DNA of 64,000 nt from Lutraria lutraria (Eukaryota > Mollusca > Bivalvia > Venerida > Mactridae). Position numbers and translations under genes: made by a program. The notes under the pieces are model-generated. The model was given only the letters and a program-made list of their open reading frames with translations. It made no database searches and was not told where the DNA came from. Below are positions 45,101 through 60,100 of this stretch, piece after piece (position 1 is the first letter of the stretch; every line of letters starts with the position of its first letter). Location of the stretch: the NCBI GenBank assembly GCA_964023205.1, contig OZ026835.1:40769083-40833082 (forward strand), given 5' to 3'.

Positions 45101-48100
45101 GGAGCGAGCTCGATAAACAACCACGGGAATGAATCTGCCCATCTGTCAATAAACGAACCGAATCCAATCCTACTATAGTAAACAAACATGGCGTTGAATT
45201 TAGTACACTATCAAGCATTGTGTTATATTACTGAGGATGAAGAAAAACTACTTTTTAAGTGCTGTTCATGTGTACATACAGACTGTGTATTATTCAAGTT
45301 GTTAATCGGACTCGCTAATAGTCTCAATGATCACGTGACATTCACCGAATACTAGTAGCTGTTTCATATCGTTGTCGTCTCGTCAATGTCAATCACCTAT
45401 AAATTACTAGAAACGTGTCAATATTTCAATAAAAGTGGTTTCAGTTGACTGAGAATTTGACTCTGCCTGGTGCGCTACAACGAGAACTAGTTTAGTATTT
45501 ATATGGGCACTGTGACGACAGGGTTCGACATTAAGGCAGGTCCGAACGACAATCAATAGCTTACTGGTCCAGTCTAGTGCATCTTGCTATTTGGTAGCCC
45601 GAATGGTCGTGCTCTTGAAAATGCAGCCGAAACTCTTTATATCAAAGGACTTAGGAAAAATTGTTCGATCTAAATGAACTTCGATGAATAAATTATTAGA
45701 GAAATTCACTGTGTTTATTACATTTTGGAGCGATTGTCAGTGTGTTGTAATAATCATTTAATCGTGTTATAAGATACGGAACACGGTATTTATACGTTTC
45801 GATGTATTTATTTTAGCAACATGTCGCAAATAAACAAAACATTATTAACATATTCACACAGACTAATTTTACAATCGCGAGAGTGGACACTGACTTGTTT
45901 ACGCAATTGTCATTAACTAAATATCGATTTCGGAGCTCAATACAAAAAATGTCCGATCAGGTGAGAAATGATGACATAATTGGTTCGACATAGACGGTCA
46001 CTTTATGGTTCGATATAGATGGTCACTTTACAGTTGAAAATCTATGTTTGGGACCGTTATACCAGGTTTTTACGACAACGTACCCTCAGACAACGGAGTA
46101 TATAATTTTTGGAGACTTTATTTAAATATTTTAAACGCATTCCAGCAGATATTGCAACGTCTGATACATCGAGGTGATAGTTTCCCCTGATTTTAATTTT
46201 AGGGTGGAAACAAGGACTACATATAGAGTACCTCGTGAGCTGTAGAACCATATGACCAGATTCATGAGATTCATGAAGCATCAACGGCTTGTATTTTTGA
46301 TGGAGTAGATGATCACTTTAGTTTCGGGATCAGTTAAGTCAAAATAACAAATTCGTTTGATCTGAAACTTCGCACATCCTGATAAAAAATGTTACATAGG
46401 CCACATTCTAGTATTGAATTGCCGGATGCAATTTTGCGCCGTACAAACATTTAACTTGTAACTAAAGTGGTTTAAGCTGGTTTACTCCATACGGTTATAT
46501 GTGAAAATGATCAGTCATGTAATCCTGCAGGCAATCTGCAAATCTGTTATTTATAAATGTATGATCACTAATGAACTACTAAAACAGTTTCTTATGGTGA
46601 TCAGGAATGGTAAATATATTACTGGTCTGTAATAAAACACAACTCCAGATTTCCAATAATAATGTTTCTCTCTCCACCCACTGTAATTATATCTTATCTC
46701 AAATATCCAGATTATTTAGATTTGTGAGTATTTCCTTCACACTTACTGCATTAACAGGTCTGTAAATGATCTATTCTTATCTTCTATATCAGATAAATAA
46801 CACAATATTGTTTATATCTTGATGTATCCCCTTAACCAGGTATCTTTTTTCTAAGAATTAGGAATTACATGGTGATATATGAGTGATCTCCCTTTGAAAA
46901 ATGAACACCATTAAATGAATTTTACATTTCAGTGATTTATAGTTAGCTCCCTTTGATTTTGAACATTTCCTATTACATCAAGAGATAACCATGCAATTTA
47001 AACACAATTAATGAGATTTACATGAAATTAATAAGTAATCTTGATTCAAACAGTAAAAGATTGGTTTCCAGTAAACAGACTTTTTCTGGTCCCCAGTAAA
47101 TAGACTTGTGCCCAGTAAACAGACTGGTTCCCTGTAAATAGACTCGTCCTAGTAAACAGATTGGTTGTTTTTTAGACAGGTGTTGTTGCATTAACATCAG
47201 TGATATCTTCAAACTCTCATCTACCTGAATGCGTGCTGTCATATTTCTCTTCTGTACTGTAGGATTTTATGGAATCTTTTGTCTCTACTGATTATTGATG
47301 ATTTAAGCAAAACACTTGTTGCTCTGTGTATAATTTTGGATGTATGCCAATTATATATCCATGACTCATTACCATGAGGTGGTTTGTTTACATGTAGCAT
47401 CTGTTTATTATATCACCTCTAAAATTAATTATTATTGCATTAAGAGCACCAAATTTATTAGTCTCAATATCTTCATTGGGGTTGTACAATGTCCCAACCA
47501 CCAGGGTCATTTGGCTTTGGCTACTTTTCCAGCTCAAACGATGGAGGAAGACACCAGATGTACCCTTGGTTAGAGCCACAAAGCCTTCGTAAGCTAGGTG
47601 GACAGGTTCCTCTCATGTGAAATTTGGTCACAGGAGAAATTCAAACTCACAGCAGTGAGGGTCGATGTTAAAATTATAAAGAAGTAAAGATAAGTCTAAG
47701 AAATGACATTCAGAGACCTTGGTCATGGTGCAATCTTTACTGTGAGCTGGTCATGTAACCCAGCAAACCAGATTCGAGTCCTGGTTGCAGCAGGTTATAC
47801 CCATATCTGAAAATTTGACAAAAGTTGCAATCTCCTTGAGAAAGTCTGAATTAGTATTAGTTAGAATACTGTCCAGGAACACTGGTTAGGTGAACCTGCC
47901 ACTGTACGTAACTGAAATATCATTGAAAAATGATGTTAATATTGAAGCACAATGACCTTCTGATGTGTTTGGAAACTGGCAACTTGAAATAGCATTTTAT
48001 TTATGTTATTTGGAAACATGCTATTATCACACAGTGTTATGACTTCTCTCCAAAAAATGTTGACATCACCATTTAACCCCCATTTTATGTTTATTGATTC

Positions 48101-51100
48101 ACTTCAATATTCATTGCAATACATAAAGTATGGCCAATTATTATCTTTTACAGCAACTGTGCAGTATCAGTGTTTGTCATAAAACAGAATGATCAATAAA
48201 ACTGTATCAAACACATCTATCCACAGGGGGGTCGTAAAAATTGCCATGCAGATCCAATCAAATGCTTCATGCCCCTGTGGTTTAACTTAAGTTCAAATTC
48301 TTCTTCATGTTGAGATAGTTGTTGATTATCAAACATTCCACCACCAATGTTAAATCATTGGAGATCGCCAAAGCTGATAGCATAAATTGGAATGGTGATA
48401 GCAAATATATCACTATTCCATGTTGGTTGTTAACACTAGTTCACCCCTTCTTGTGAAATTCCAGCTGTGCACCAAGGCAGTCTTGTCAAGAAGAATTTCA
48501 TACTACCTGCCCCCCCCCCCCCCCCCCCCCGAAGTTTTAATCATTTTGGCAGAGAATGAAAACAAACATGTTGAGTCAGCACTTCTGAAATACAATATGA
48601 TTATACCTGATGGATGGAGATAGTTACAACTGGCAGTCCATTGGTCTGATCGATTTCACCTTGGATCACACCTTCAGTTTTAGAATGATGGAGTTGTTTT
48701 GTCTGGCATGATATACTGTCTTCTGAGAAAATTCTTTAATGTCTTTCGAAGATTTAGTTGTCAATCCCAGCTGTTGTGTTGAATATTTGAAATAATATGC
48801 AAGCTTCCCTTATTTCATGTCAGCATTAGGCTTGCACAGTTATCTTTCCTTTACCAAGGGACGATATATATTGATAAATACAGTATAACCTCTCCAAAGC
48901 AACACCCTTTGGGAGTAGTAAAATTATGTTCTTGTTGTTGAGAGGTGGTTGCTATAGACAGGTTAAAATAATAGTTAAATCGATTTATATAGTGGAAAAA
49001 AATAATGCTGTTGTTGAAGGGAGGTTGCTGCTCAAGAGAGGGTTGCTGTGCAGGTGAGGTTGTACTGTTTAAGCATGGTGAGGGGCCTCCATGGTTGACT
49101 GTGAGGAAATTACATTAAGCAGACTGTATATTATTTGCTGTACCAATTAGCTCATTTAATTTTTGGAAATTGAATTTTTGTGCAGCTTTCCATGGCCTGC
49201 ACTTGCTCGTAGTGCGGACCTTGCAAGGTAGACCTACTACATTTTTCTACATCCGCCATGCAATTATTGTTAAACTAATTCACGTTCCATATATTATGGT
49301 ATGTGGATTGTTGTGGATAAATGAGTTTTCTGAATTAGATACTGTGGAATCATTCATTTTCGTTGGGGATTTAATTTCGTGGGTCGGCTCATCCATGAAA
49401 TCAAATCCCCATGAATTTAACTGAAGAGATAAGGCATTTCTTTTCAAAATCAAAATCCACGAAAAAATGTCCCCGCGAAATAGCCATTTTAGTAAAAACC
49501 ACGAAAATTGAGCCCAATGAAAATAAATGAAAATACAGTAAACTAAACTATAAAAGATTCCACTTTAGGTCATACTCATGCTATAAAAGATTATATTGTT
49601 GTTCCATTATCTTAGTTATAATCTCGGGTTATGTCCAACAATGCTATTATTTGTATCTATCAATTATCCTATAAAACAGTGGTATGATGTCTGGTAAAAT
49701 TTGGCAACAGATGGAGGAGGGGTTGTTGAGAAAGTAAACTAGTGGCTTTGAATAGCTGATGAAAGCATAGAATAACAATCCAGTCAGACTGTACATACAG
49801 GAATAAACTGAGCTGGCCCTGTGGAATAAGGGTTGTATTCTAAGGTTTAAATGAAGGCTGCCGTAGTTACCATAGATAGAATACAACTAATTTGCTATTC
49901 TAAATGTGTTCTGTATGATCAATTTGCCTGTGTGCATTTAGCCTACCTATCACTTGTACACAGGTAAATTAGGACAGGTTTTGGGGGGGGGATTTGTACT
50001 TCTAGTAATTTACTGCAAATGATGCTAACTTGTGTTCTGTACTACGTAATTAAGGATTTGATTGTTACATGTCTGTAAGGCATTAACGACTCATTAATTA
50101 TCCTCTGTTATAACATGCTGCAAAGGTGCGTTTATTGCATAATCTTGTTTTGATGTTTCGATTGCTTATAAGATTTTTAGCTCACCTGATTCATCAGGTG
50201 AGCTTTTAGGATCGGTGAATGTCCGGCGTCAGTCGCCCGTCCACAATTAGTTTGTTTACACTCTAGCAACCGCAACTCTTTACGAATCTTGATTAAACTT
50301 GCTCACAATGTATATGGCCACAATGTCTCGGCTAAGTTCATTTTTGGGCAAAATCTGATTATAACTTCTTGAGTTATGGGCCCTTGAATTACAAAAGTTG
50401 CTATATTTAGCTTGTTTACACTCTAGCGCCTTCATTTATTCACCAATCCTGATCATATTTTCAGTAAATGTGTATAACCAAAAGATCTTGGACAAGTTTG
50501 ATTATGGGCAATATCAGACCAGAACTTCAAGAGTAATGTGCCCTTGACTTAGAACATTTGCTATATTTGAGTTTGTTTGCACTCTAGCGCATTCATTTAT
50601 TTACCAATCCTAATAATATTTTCAGTAAATGTGTATAACCAAAAGATCTTATACAAGTTCGATTATGGGCGGAATCAGACCAGAACTTCAAGAGTTATGG
50701 GCCCTTGACTTTGAAAATTGCTATATTTTAGCTTGTTTACACTCTAGCACCTACATTTATTCACCGATACTAATAATATTTTCAGTAAATGTGTATAACC
50801 AAAAGATCTTGGACAAGTTCGATTATGGACGGAATCGGACTCAAACTTCAAGAGTTATGGGCCCTTGATTTTGAAAATTGCTATATTTTAGCTTGTTTAC
50901 ACACTAGCACCTTCATTTATACACCGATCCTAATAATATTTTCAGTAAATGAGTATAACCAAAAGATCTTGAACAAGTTCGATTATGGGCGGAATCGGAC
51001 CACATCTTCAAGAGTTATGGGCCCTTGACTTAGCAAATTTGCTATATTTTAGCTTGTTTACACTCTAGCGCCTTCATTTATTCACGGATCCTAATCATAT

Positions 51101-54100
51101 TTACAATGAATGTGTATGACCTTATGGTTTTGGACATGTTAAGTTATGGGTGGAATCGGACCCCTTCATTGTTGGTTTTGATCTCAAAATCTACGTAAAA
51201 ATGAGTTTTACGAGATGGAAACTATATAACCAGGTCATTGATTATTGGCCTTGGTTCTCAGGTGAGCGATAAAGGGCCAACGTGGCCCTCCTGTTTATAT
51301 CTTTAATAAATGATAGTTTTGAATTTCGCCTGTCAAATAGTTATTCTTACTGAAGAATTCAAGAAAAGTTCAAAATTGATGATTTCATGAATTCCTTTCA
51401 AAGGGGTTGTTGATGTAATTTCTGTGACACAAACACAACATTCACAGAAAATATCTGTAATTTGATAGCTTGTAAAGGAATGGGATATCCCACTCTGTCT
51501 GACATTCTTATTTTACTGTTTAAAATGTATATTTCATCGTGGATTATATGATTAACTTAGAATCATATGCATCACTCCAAGCATAATGATGATAAACTGA
51601 ATTGGAAAAAAGGGAAAATGTCTGAAATCATTCGGCAAATACTTGAAATTTCTAGATTTCTCATGTAATGATAAGAAAGCATTCTGCTTCTGTAAACAAT
51701 GGTGATTGTTACAATGTTAGCACTGATACCACTTCATGATAAGACTTCATTAATTTTCTCATACACAAGCATTATTAGACTGGTTTTCCTGTATTACATC
51801 ATTGATTTTAGATCTAGTGAACATAATGTTTGATTGTTTGGACCCAGTCCAGAAAGGTAATTACAGCCAGTTTTGTCAGAAATTACAAGCACTAGAATGT
51901 GGGTACAAATCAACAACTTTGTTACTATTAATAAATTAATTTGAAATGTGATGACTCATTATTTTCATTCAGGTGAATAGCCTTCAAATTACAATTAGAG
52001 AATATGTGCGTTACATAATTAGTTGTTTTGTTAAGAGGTTTACTAATTGAACATAGGATGGGTTTGAAGTATCGTACATTCGGCAATGCTTCTAATTATC
52101 TCTTAACATTGTGTTGCTATAAATTAAAGCAAATATTTTTTGGCTAAGCATTGATTGTTTTGAAGATTAATAGACTTTAAATTTACCTGTTATAGACAAC
52201 TTACATGTTTACATGCTGATACCTAATGAACACCTTCTTGTATGCAATTCATTCAAGCATACTTGAAATTTTAACAAGTCGGGTAGCCAACCTGTGTTTG
52301 ATGATTTGGCATCTTCATGAAAAACCATGCCATAAAAATCATGTTTTGGATATTTCTTTGATTTTATATTTATCTTAAAATATGTTTTATTTTCAGGATC
52401 TGTCTTACAAAGACCACCATTGGCATGAGTTCTGTTTCAAGTGTATTGAATGTCAGAAGACACTGGTAGACCAGCCATTTGCTCCAAAGAATGACAAAAT
52501 CTTCTGCGCTGATTGCCATGACAACAACTTCGCTGCTAGGTGCGATGGCTGTACTGAACCCTTCCGTGGAGGTAAAAAACATTATTGCTTTTCATGTTTT
52601 TGGAAACTGAATGACAGTTCAGCTTCCCATCAGCATCACTCATTTGGTGTGCACGAATTTTGATGCAGACCAAAGTACTACGTTTATCTACATCCACCGC
52701 GCAATTGTTAAAATAGTTCCTGTTCCAGGTTGCAGTGCAGGTCTTTATGAGTTCAGTTTCCATGAGTACATTCAGGACTTTTCCTCAGTACTTGATTGGA
52801 AGAACATCAGATAATCATCTAATTCTTGAAAAACTTAAGGTATAAGTCTCAAGTCAGGCCAGTGGTATATAATTGTCCAATCCATGGAGATCTACTTTGG
52901 CTTTGAAAATGTTGTTTCCATGCATGTCTTAGTATGGAATATTCTGGATATCTTTTTGCCCCATAGTAGTGGCTTTAATATGGTTTAAAATAATTCATTA
53001 AGAACATCAGAATACAAGGAGTTAGATAGTTATTAGCATGCAAGACAGTTAACAAAGAAGGTCGGTTTAAGACCTGAATGTGAAATAGGCTTCTGTATGT
53101 CATGTTTTATGAAGATATTATGCCCACTGTCTTATACCATATAAGAGATGATAAAATGAAGGAGCAACAAGTTAACACTGGTGGATATCACAAGGGCATC
53201 AATTGTCTGTTAAAAAATAATGAAACATTGCTGATGAAATTTTATGGTGTTACACGAGATGCCAGTACCAACAAAAAATCCATGAAATTTTATAGTCTAA
53301 TTCACTATTGAGCACTTCTGCATGTCCAATGTCACCTTGAGTATCATTATTGTGTTCTGTTGTTTTGTAATAAATTACATTAACAGCTCTGTATAAACCT
53401 TGCCAAAATAATTCTATGTTACCTAATAAAAAATGACAAATTATACATTTATCTAACACTGGCTGATAACTGTTCTCTTTATAATGGTATTCGCTATATA
53501 ATCAATTCTGTGCAATATTATTTCACCAGATACTATGGCGGGAGCCAATTATTGATACATTTGAATGTCAGTTCCTTGTAGTGACTGTATGTAATGTTTC
53601 TACCGAATTCCTATCATAAGTAACTGATGTACCTATCATCTCATTGTTACAATGCTGATGTATTCTTCAGAGTGTTTGTGTAATAAATTGATTTCATTCC
53701 AGCTATGTTTATGTTGTCTCGGGCTGTTGAACACTATTGCAGAATTTTCCATGTTTTTAATTTAGAAAAGCAATCTTTTCATACTTTCGCTATTAGGCGT
53801 GAACAAGATGTGTTTGTTTCTGTTTACACTGCTCATAAAAAGGGGAAGTAGGTCAGGGCTTTTTATTTGCTCTTGAAAGCGTGTGGAAAGGCCAAAAATG
53901 CGAGGAAGTGGATGTACTGTTTTTCTTACCTTTAATTAAAAGTCTAAGAGTCTTTGGGAAAAATAAGGGCAATTTGGGTAACCAGAATCAAAGAATTTTT
54001 GTATTCCTTAATAAGCTACTGCTAGTAAGAAAATCTTAATGTGTTTTTTTATTATTATTGGGATAACATAATGACTTTTTCTGCCTGTCTAAGCATTTCT

Positions 54101-57100
54101 CTTTTTATAAAGGTCTAAGAAAGTTTTCGTGTTAATTTATTTTTATATCTGTATATAATGTCTTTTCTATTTCTTATAGGGTTATACATTTTCTGAAAAT
54201 TGAATATTTCTAATTTCTTACTGAAACAGTATGATTTCGGAATATTTCATGAACCTTTTATTGAACGTGATAAGAATAGGGAAGTGTCAGTTCGCAAATA
54301 TTGTGACTTTGATGAGGAAAACAACAACAAAAAATGGAAATAAATGACACAAGGACATTTTATAATATTATGGGCTACTTTCTATCCAATATTTGATTTC
54401 TTTTATTTGAATTTCAATTTGCTTGGAAACTACTACACTTTGACTAAATGTTAATGTTGTAGTTTGATGAAATCAGTTCATGAATGTAGTGTTACATGTT
54501 TTAAACAAGAGTAGGGATAGAATATCCCCAGTTCTCCTGTATCTTCTCTCCCTTCTCTCTCTGTTGCAGCTCTGAAATGACTATAGCTGTTGAATGGGCC
54601 TTTAAACAACAGATAAACCAATACACATTAGCTTTCTTTATTGTTTACTTACCTACACTGCAGCGATGATGTTACAAATAATTTGATGACTCAGTGTACA
54701 CTTAGTATCAAAGTGGAAGGGAAACAACTCAATTAATTAGTTTATTATCTCCCCTTTGAATGTTGATTAAAAATGATGTCTTATCAACAACTGTCAAGTT
54801 GTCTTCTTCTAAATTAGTTTATGAGAAAAGATTTCACTGACCAATGTAGATGTCAAGTCCATAATTTCTATAATTAGCAACGACCTTGCTATATTTTGGT
54901 CAAGTTGAATTTCTTTTATTTATTGCCTTATTTTTCTCCTATTAACAAGTTATAATACATTCAAGTAGTTATTCCCAAGTGTGTATCCTTAGACTGGTTT
55001 GTTGGAATCATTCTGTGGTTTCCTGGTGTAAATTTTATACTTACTATACAGTCTGTTTTTATTTATTTTATTTCCGTGATGAATCGAAACAAAATGCTTT
55101 TTATGAAACTTTTACATCATTTATACAAGAGCTTTCAGCTGACTCTTTATGAATTCCTGTATTGTTATGTATGTGTGTGTTCACTCAGATTTTATGGAAA
55201 GTATAAGATGTATAGATAACAGTTTGATGTTATCCTTGAATATTGGGTAACATGTACGAATGCCACCTTAGTATTACACAATAAACTGTTCACTAAATGG
55301 TGACTCTGTGATTAAAATGACTGTCCACTAATAAATGATGACTGTATAATTAAAAATGACTGTCCACTGATAAATGATGACTGTATAACTAAATATGACT
55401 GTCCACTAGTAAATGGTGCCTGTATGACTAAATATGACTGTCCACTAACAAATGGTGACTGGAATTTTAAATACAACTGTTCACTGATAGATGGTGACTG
55501 TGTTTTTTAAACAGGACTGTTCACTAATATATGGTGACTATATTTCTAAAATAGGACTGTTCACTAATAAATGGTGACTGTATGACTAAATAGGACTGTT
55601 CACTAATACATGGTGACTGTCACCGATTTCTTAGAAGGTAAAGGATTGGTATATATTGTGCCAGTCTTAATATTAGCATTTATGTTGTTGTGTGAATCCA
55701 GTAATGCTAGACATATTTTATATGGGTGTTTTAGGTAGTTCCAGGAAGTGATCGAGCGTTTTGGAGGTAGTGCGGGCAGTTAAATAAAGGTGTCGGTCTA
55801 TACGATAATTGAGAGGTCTGTGTGACCAGTTGTCGGTCTGTGTGACCAGTGGAAAGTCGAAGGTCTGTGTGACCAGTTGTCGGTCTGTGTGACCAGTGGA
55901 AAGTCGAAGGTCTGTGTGACCAGTTGTCGGTCTGTGTGACCAGTGGAAAGTCGAAGGTCTGTGTGACCAGTTGTCGGTCTGTGTGACCAGTGGAAAGTCG
56001 AAGGTCTGTGTGACCAGTTGTCGGTCTGTGTGACCAGTGGAAAGTCGAAGGTCTGTGTGATCTTAGGAAGGACCTTCTGGATTTTATACTTATAGATATA
56101 AGTGTTATGTAGACATGTACTTAATAATAAAGATATATGAAACATCGGGTTATTCATATCCAGCCAACTAGTCCAGCCTGTAATCATTCTTATGACAGTG
56201 ACTTTGTGTTTAAATAGGACTGTTCACTAATAAGTACTGACTAAGTGTATGAATAGAACTGTTCACTAATATGTAGTGACTTATGTGTTTAAATAGAACT
56301 GTTCACTAATAAATAGTGACTTATGTGTTTAAATAGAACTGTTCACTAATAAATAGTGACTGAGTGTTTAAATAGAATTGTTCACTAATAGATAGTGATT
56401 GTGTGTTTAAATAGAACTGTTCACTAATAAGTAGTGAATGTATATTCAAATAGAACTGTTCACTAATAAATAGTTATGTATGTTCTAGGGCTGTCCCGAT
56501 ATAGCTGTGTACCGGTACGTACCAGTACAGTGCTGAACGATATGCGTATCATATCGGAAGGTCCCGTATCGGCCGTATCGCGTTTTTTTATTTTATATTA
56601 AAAAACTCTTAGAATGTTGAACAACTGAACTAGATTTGCGAATTTACTCTCATATCATCGTCGACAATGCTTACTCAACTAAATTTCCGGGATTCCATAC
56701 TCTATTTATAGACATTAGCAACGTGAGGTAAAGCTAGACAACAAATTCGATTCGAATATTCTGATTTTGTCAAGTAGATATTGACTTATAAATTGTATTA
56801 CGCCACCATGTAATGTTACATAAAAATATGGCAGTATTTTGGTGTGCCGATTAATGAAACAAAGAAGCACGTAGTTGTCAATGCGATGTCAAGTATAGTG
56901 GTGGGACTAGCAACCTTAGAACACATAATTGTGTCTCGTCATCATAACGTCCAAGTTGAAGGTTTCAGAAGTTCATTATTAATTTAGTATTTTTAATCAA
57001 ATTGACAATCATAACCCTGATTCTTTAAACAATTTTTTTTTTCAAATGGCTAGGTTCTATTCTTGATATAAGGCCATTTATGGGACAGAGATTAAAACTT

Positions 57101-60100
57101 GCTTCTGTTATAATAACATTTCTCATAATTATTTAATTTCCATAATATCAACTAACATATGTGCATCAAATTGATGACCTTAAGTACAAGACAATTTTAG
57201 TTTTACACCTTTTTAACAGTTAATTAGGACTTTCTAGCACCAAACAAGTGTGCAGTGTTCCCAAAAAAACACTAATATTGCAAGGTTTTTCATTACTTTG
57301 AAATATTTTTATATCATATCGTTGATATGGCATATCGCTAGTACCGTATCGCAATACGTATCGTATCGCCTGAGATCTGTATCGGGACAGCCCTAGTATG
57401 TTCAGATAGAACTGTTCACTAATAGAAATAGTGACCGTATGTTCAAATAGAACTGTTCACTAATAGAAATAGTGACTGTATGTTCAAATAGAACTCTTCA
57501 CTAATAGAAATAGTGACTGTATGTTCAAATAGAACTCTTCACTAATAGAAATAGTGACTGTATATTCAAATAGAACTCTTCACTAATAGAAATAGTGACT
57601 GTATGTTCAAATAGAACTCTTCACTAATAGAAATAGTGACTGTATGTTCAAATAGAACTCTTCACTAATAAATAGTGACTGTATGTTCAAATAGAACTGT
57701 TCACTAATAAATAGTAACTGTATGTTCAAATAGAACTGTTCACTAATAAATAGTAACTGTATGTTAAAATAGAACTGTTCGCTAATGAATAGTGACTGTA
57801 TGTTCAAATAGAACTGTTCACTAATAAATAGTAACTGTATGTTCAAATAGAACTGTTCACTAATAAATAGTGACTGTATGTTCAAATAGAACTGTTCACT
57901 AATGAATAGTAACTGTATGTTCAAATAGAACTGTTCACTAATAAATAGTGACTGTATGTTCAAACAAAACTGTTCACTTATTATAATAGTGACTGTGTGT
58001 TTAGATAGTACTGTTCACTAACAAATAGTGCCTGTGTTTAAATAGAACTGTTCACTAATAAATGCTGACTGAGGATTTTAACACTTCCGTTTAATAATGA
58101 ATGTTGACTGTGTGTTTAAATAGAACTGCATGTGTTCACTAAAACCTATACTAAGACTGTACATTTAAATAGGGTCTTACACTGACAAATGGTACTGCAT
58201 ATTTGATAGTCTTCCGCAGGATGACATTGGTTATTTTTGCGTGAGACTGTTGAGAAATTGCAGGTTTCTGACCTGAGTGATGTGCTTCAATTACACTGAC
58301 TGTTGGCGATGTACCCGAGGTCACCATAGAGTCATTACAAGTTGTCATTTGCTATTTGATCATTGTTGAAGGTCCATTGACAATGAAATACTGTTGATGA
58401 CTGCCAGTATACTTCGTTCAAACAAGGTTTATTTTCTTTATGGGTAATGAGGTTTGTGAATATCCCCCACACTTTTTAAAAACGACCTTGACTCAATATT
58501 TGTCTTAGACATTTGAATATAAAAGTACTGTAAAACCCTTTAAAACCGGAATTCCCTGAAAATTGGACGAGTTTGTTTTCGATATTTATCAAATTGTCTC
58601 TGAAAACTGGAATTCTCAGAAAACTAGACTTTTAGCCCAATCTTGAAGAGGTCTGATTTTCAGAGGGTTTACTGTATATAATCATTCAATGATGAATAAA
58701 CTATAAAACATTGGAATGCTTTTTTTTAGGAATGAAGAAGTTTGAGTACAAGGGGAAGCAATGGCATGAGGAATGCTTCACTTGCATGGTATGCAAAGAG
58801 CCAATCAGTAACAAGAGTTTCATCCCTCGTGAAGAACAAGTTGTCTGTGTTCCTTGCTATGAGAGAGATTTTGCGCAGAAATGTACTAAATGCAGTGGCG
58901 TAAGTAGAGGATATACATTACTTTTGTTACAATTGAATGACAATGGTCTCTTGGTTTGAATCCTATCCTGGACCAGGCAAATTTAACATGATAGGGAGCC
59001 ACCCGACAAACTTACAGAAGGTCAGTGGTTATACCCAGCTTTAAGCCTGCAGTCTTCCTCAAATGAATTGTGGGAAACCGCACTGGCAATTGGTGTTACA
59101 TTTAACCCCAGGGAAAAACAATTTTTATGACCAATCAGGTTTCAACCACTATGCCTGAGGTGTTTGTAATCACAAATTCAGTTCCTCATCAAATTAAGTA
59201 AATTTGTCCTTACAACACCATTGGCCTTGTGAACACTTCTTTACATGGGGTATGTATAAAGGCTGTATGTTTTATTGGACATGTATCTTTGTATGGTATC
59301 TGTTTCGAGTTCCATCATTTATATCATTTGAAACTCTGAAGTTGTGCCCCTCCTCACAAAAAGGTATAATTATGCTTCAGTGTTGTACAAATTGTATCTT
59401 ATGTTACTGGTTGTGACAATAGCATATGAGTACACTTCAAGTACAGCAGGAACTAAATGGATGTTACTAAGATTAAAGTCATTATGGACGTATGGGATGT
59501 TACAAGAGTACTGCTGTCATAGCCAAAAGTTTTTTACAAAGAGTTAAAGAGTATACCATCGAGAACAGCCAAGTATTTGTGTTGTTGTTTATAAAATAAT
59601 ATATAATAATTTTTCAAAATATCATTTTCATTGGTTCTTTTTTTACAGGTTATCAATAAGGGAGGTGTAGCTTATAAGAATATGCCATGGCACAGGGAAT
59701 GCTTCACTTGTACAAATTGTAACAAGGAGCTTGCTAAGGAGAAGTTTACATCGAAGGATGAACAGCCATATTGTGCAGATTGCTATGGTGAAATGTTTGC
59801 CAAGAAATGCTGCAGATGTTCTAATGCTATTACTGGTATAATATTTTTTCTCATAATGAAGTTGTGAAATTTCACATGCACCACATCCATATGAAGCCAA
59901 ATTTTATCATTTCAAATACATGTGTAAACATGTAAGAGCATTTTTAAAAATATTTTTAAATGCAATATTTATATATAATAATATATGTGTTTTCTCTGGA
60001 GGTTTTTGTGGTGTAGAGAATGTTTGTTGTATTTTGTGAGATAATTAATAATTGTGTCTTAGCCACTAGAATGGCAAAGATGTCTTAATAACCTTATGCC

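Noticed and set aside
46057..46284. 75-aa ORF conserved between the two copies of element R (also 19922-20149)
   Set aside because: The copies differ by about four amino-acid-changing and two silent changes in this frame, so there is no sign of protein constraint. The frame is open by common descent only.
48420..48623. ORF with a poly-proline stretch
   Set aside because: The proline run is the poly-C tract at 48509-48530; nothing else is protein-like.
55798..56187. 129-codon minus ORF
   Set aside because: Translation of the 47-bp minisatellite.
57607..57963. 118-codon minus ORF with repeated FISEQFYLNIQ
   Set aside because: Translation of the 40-bp minisatellite.
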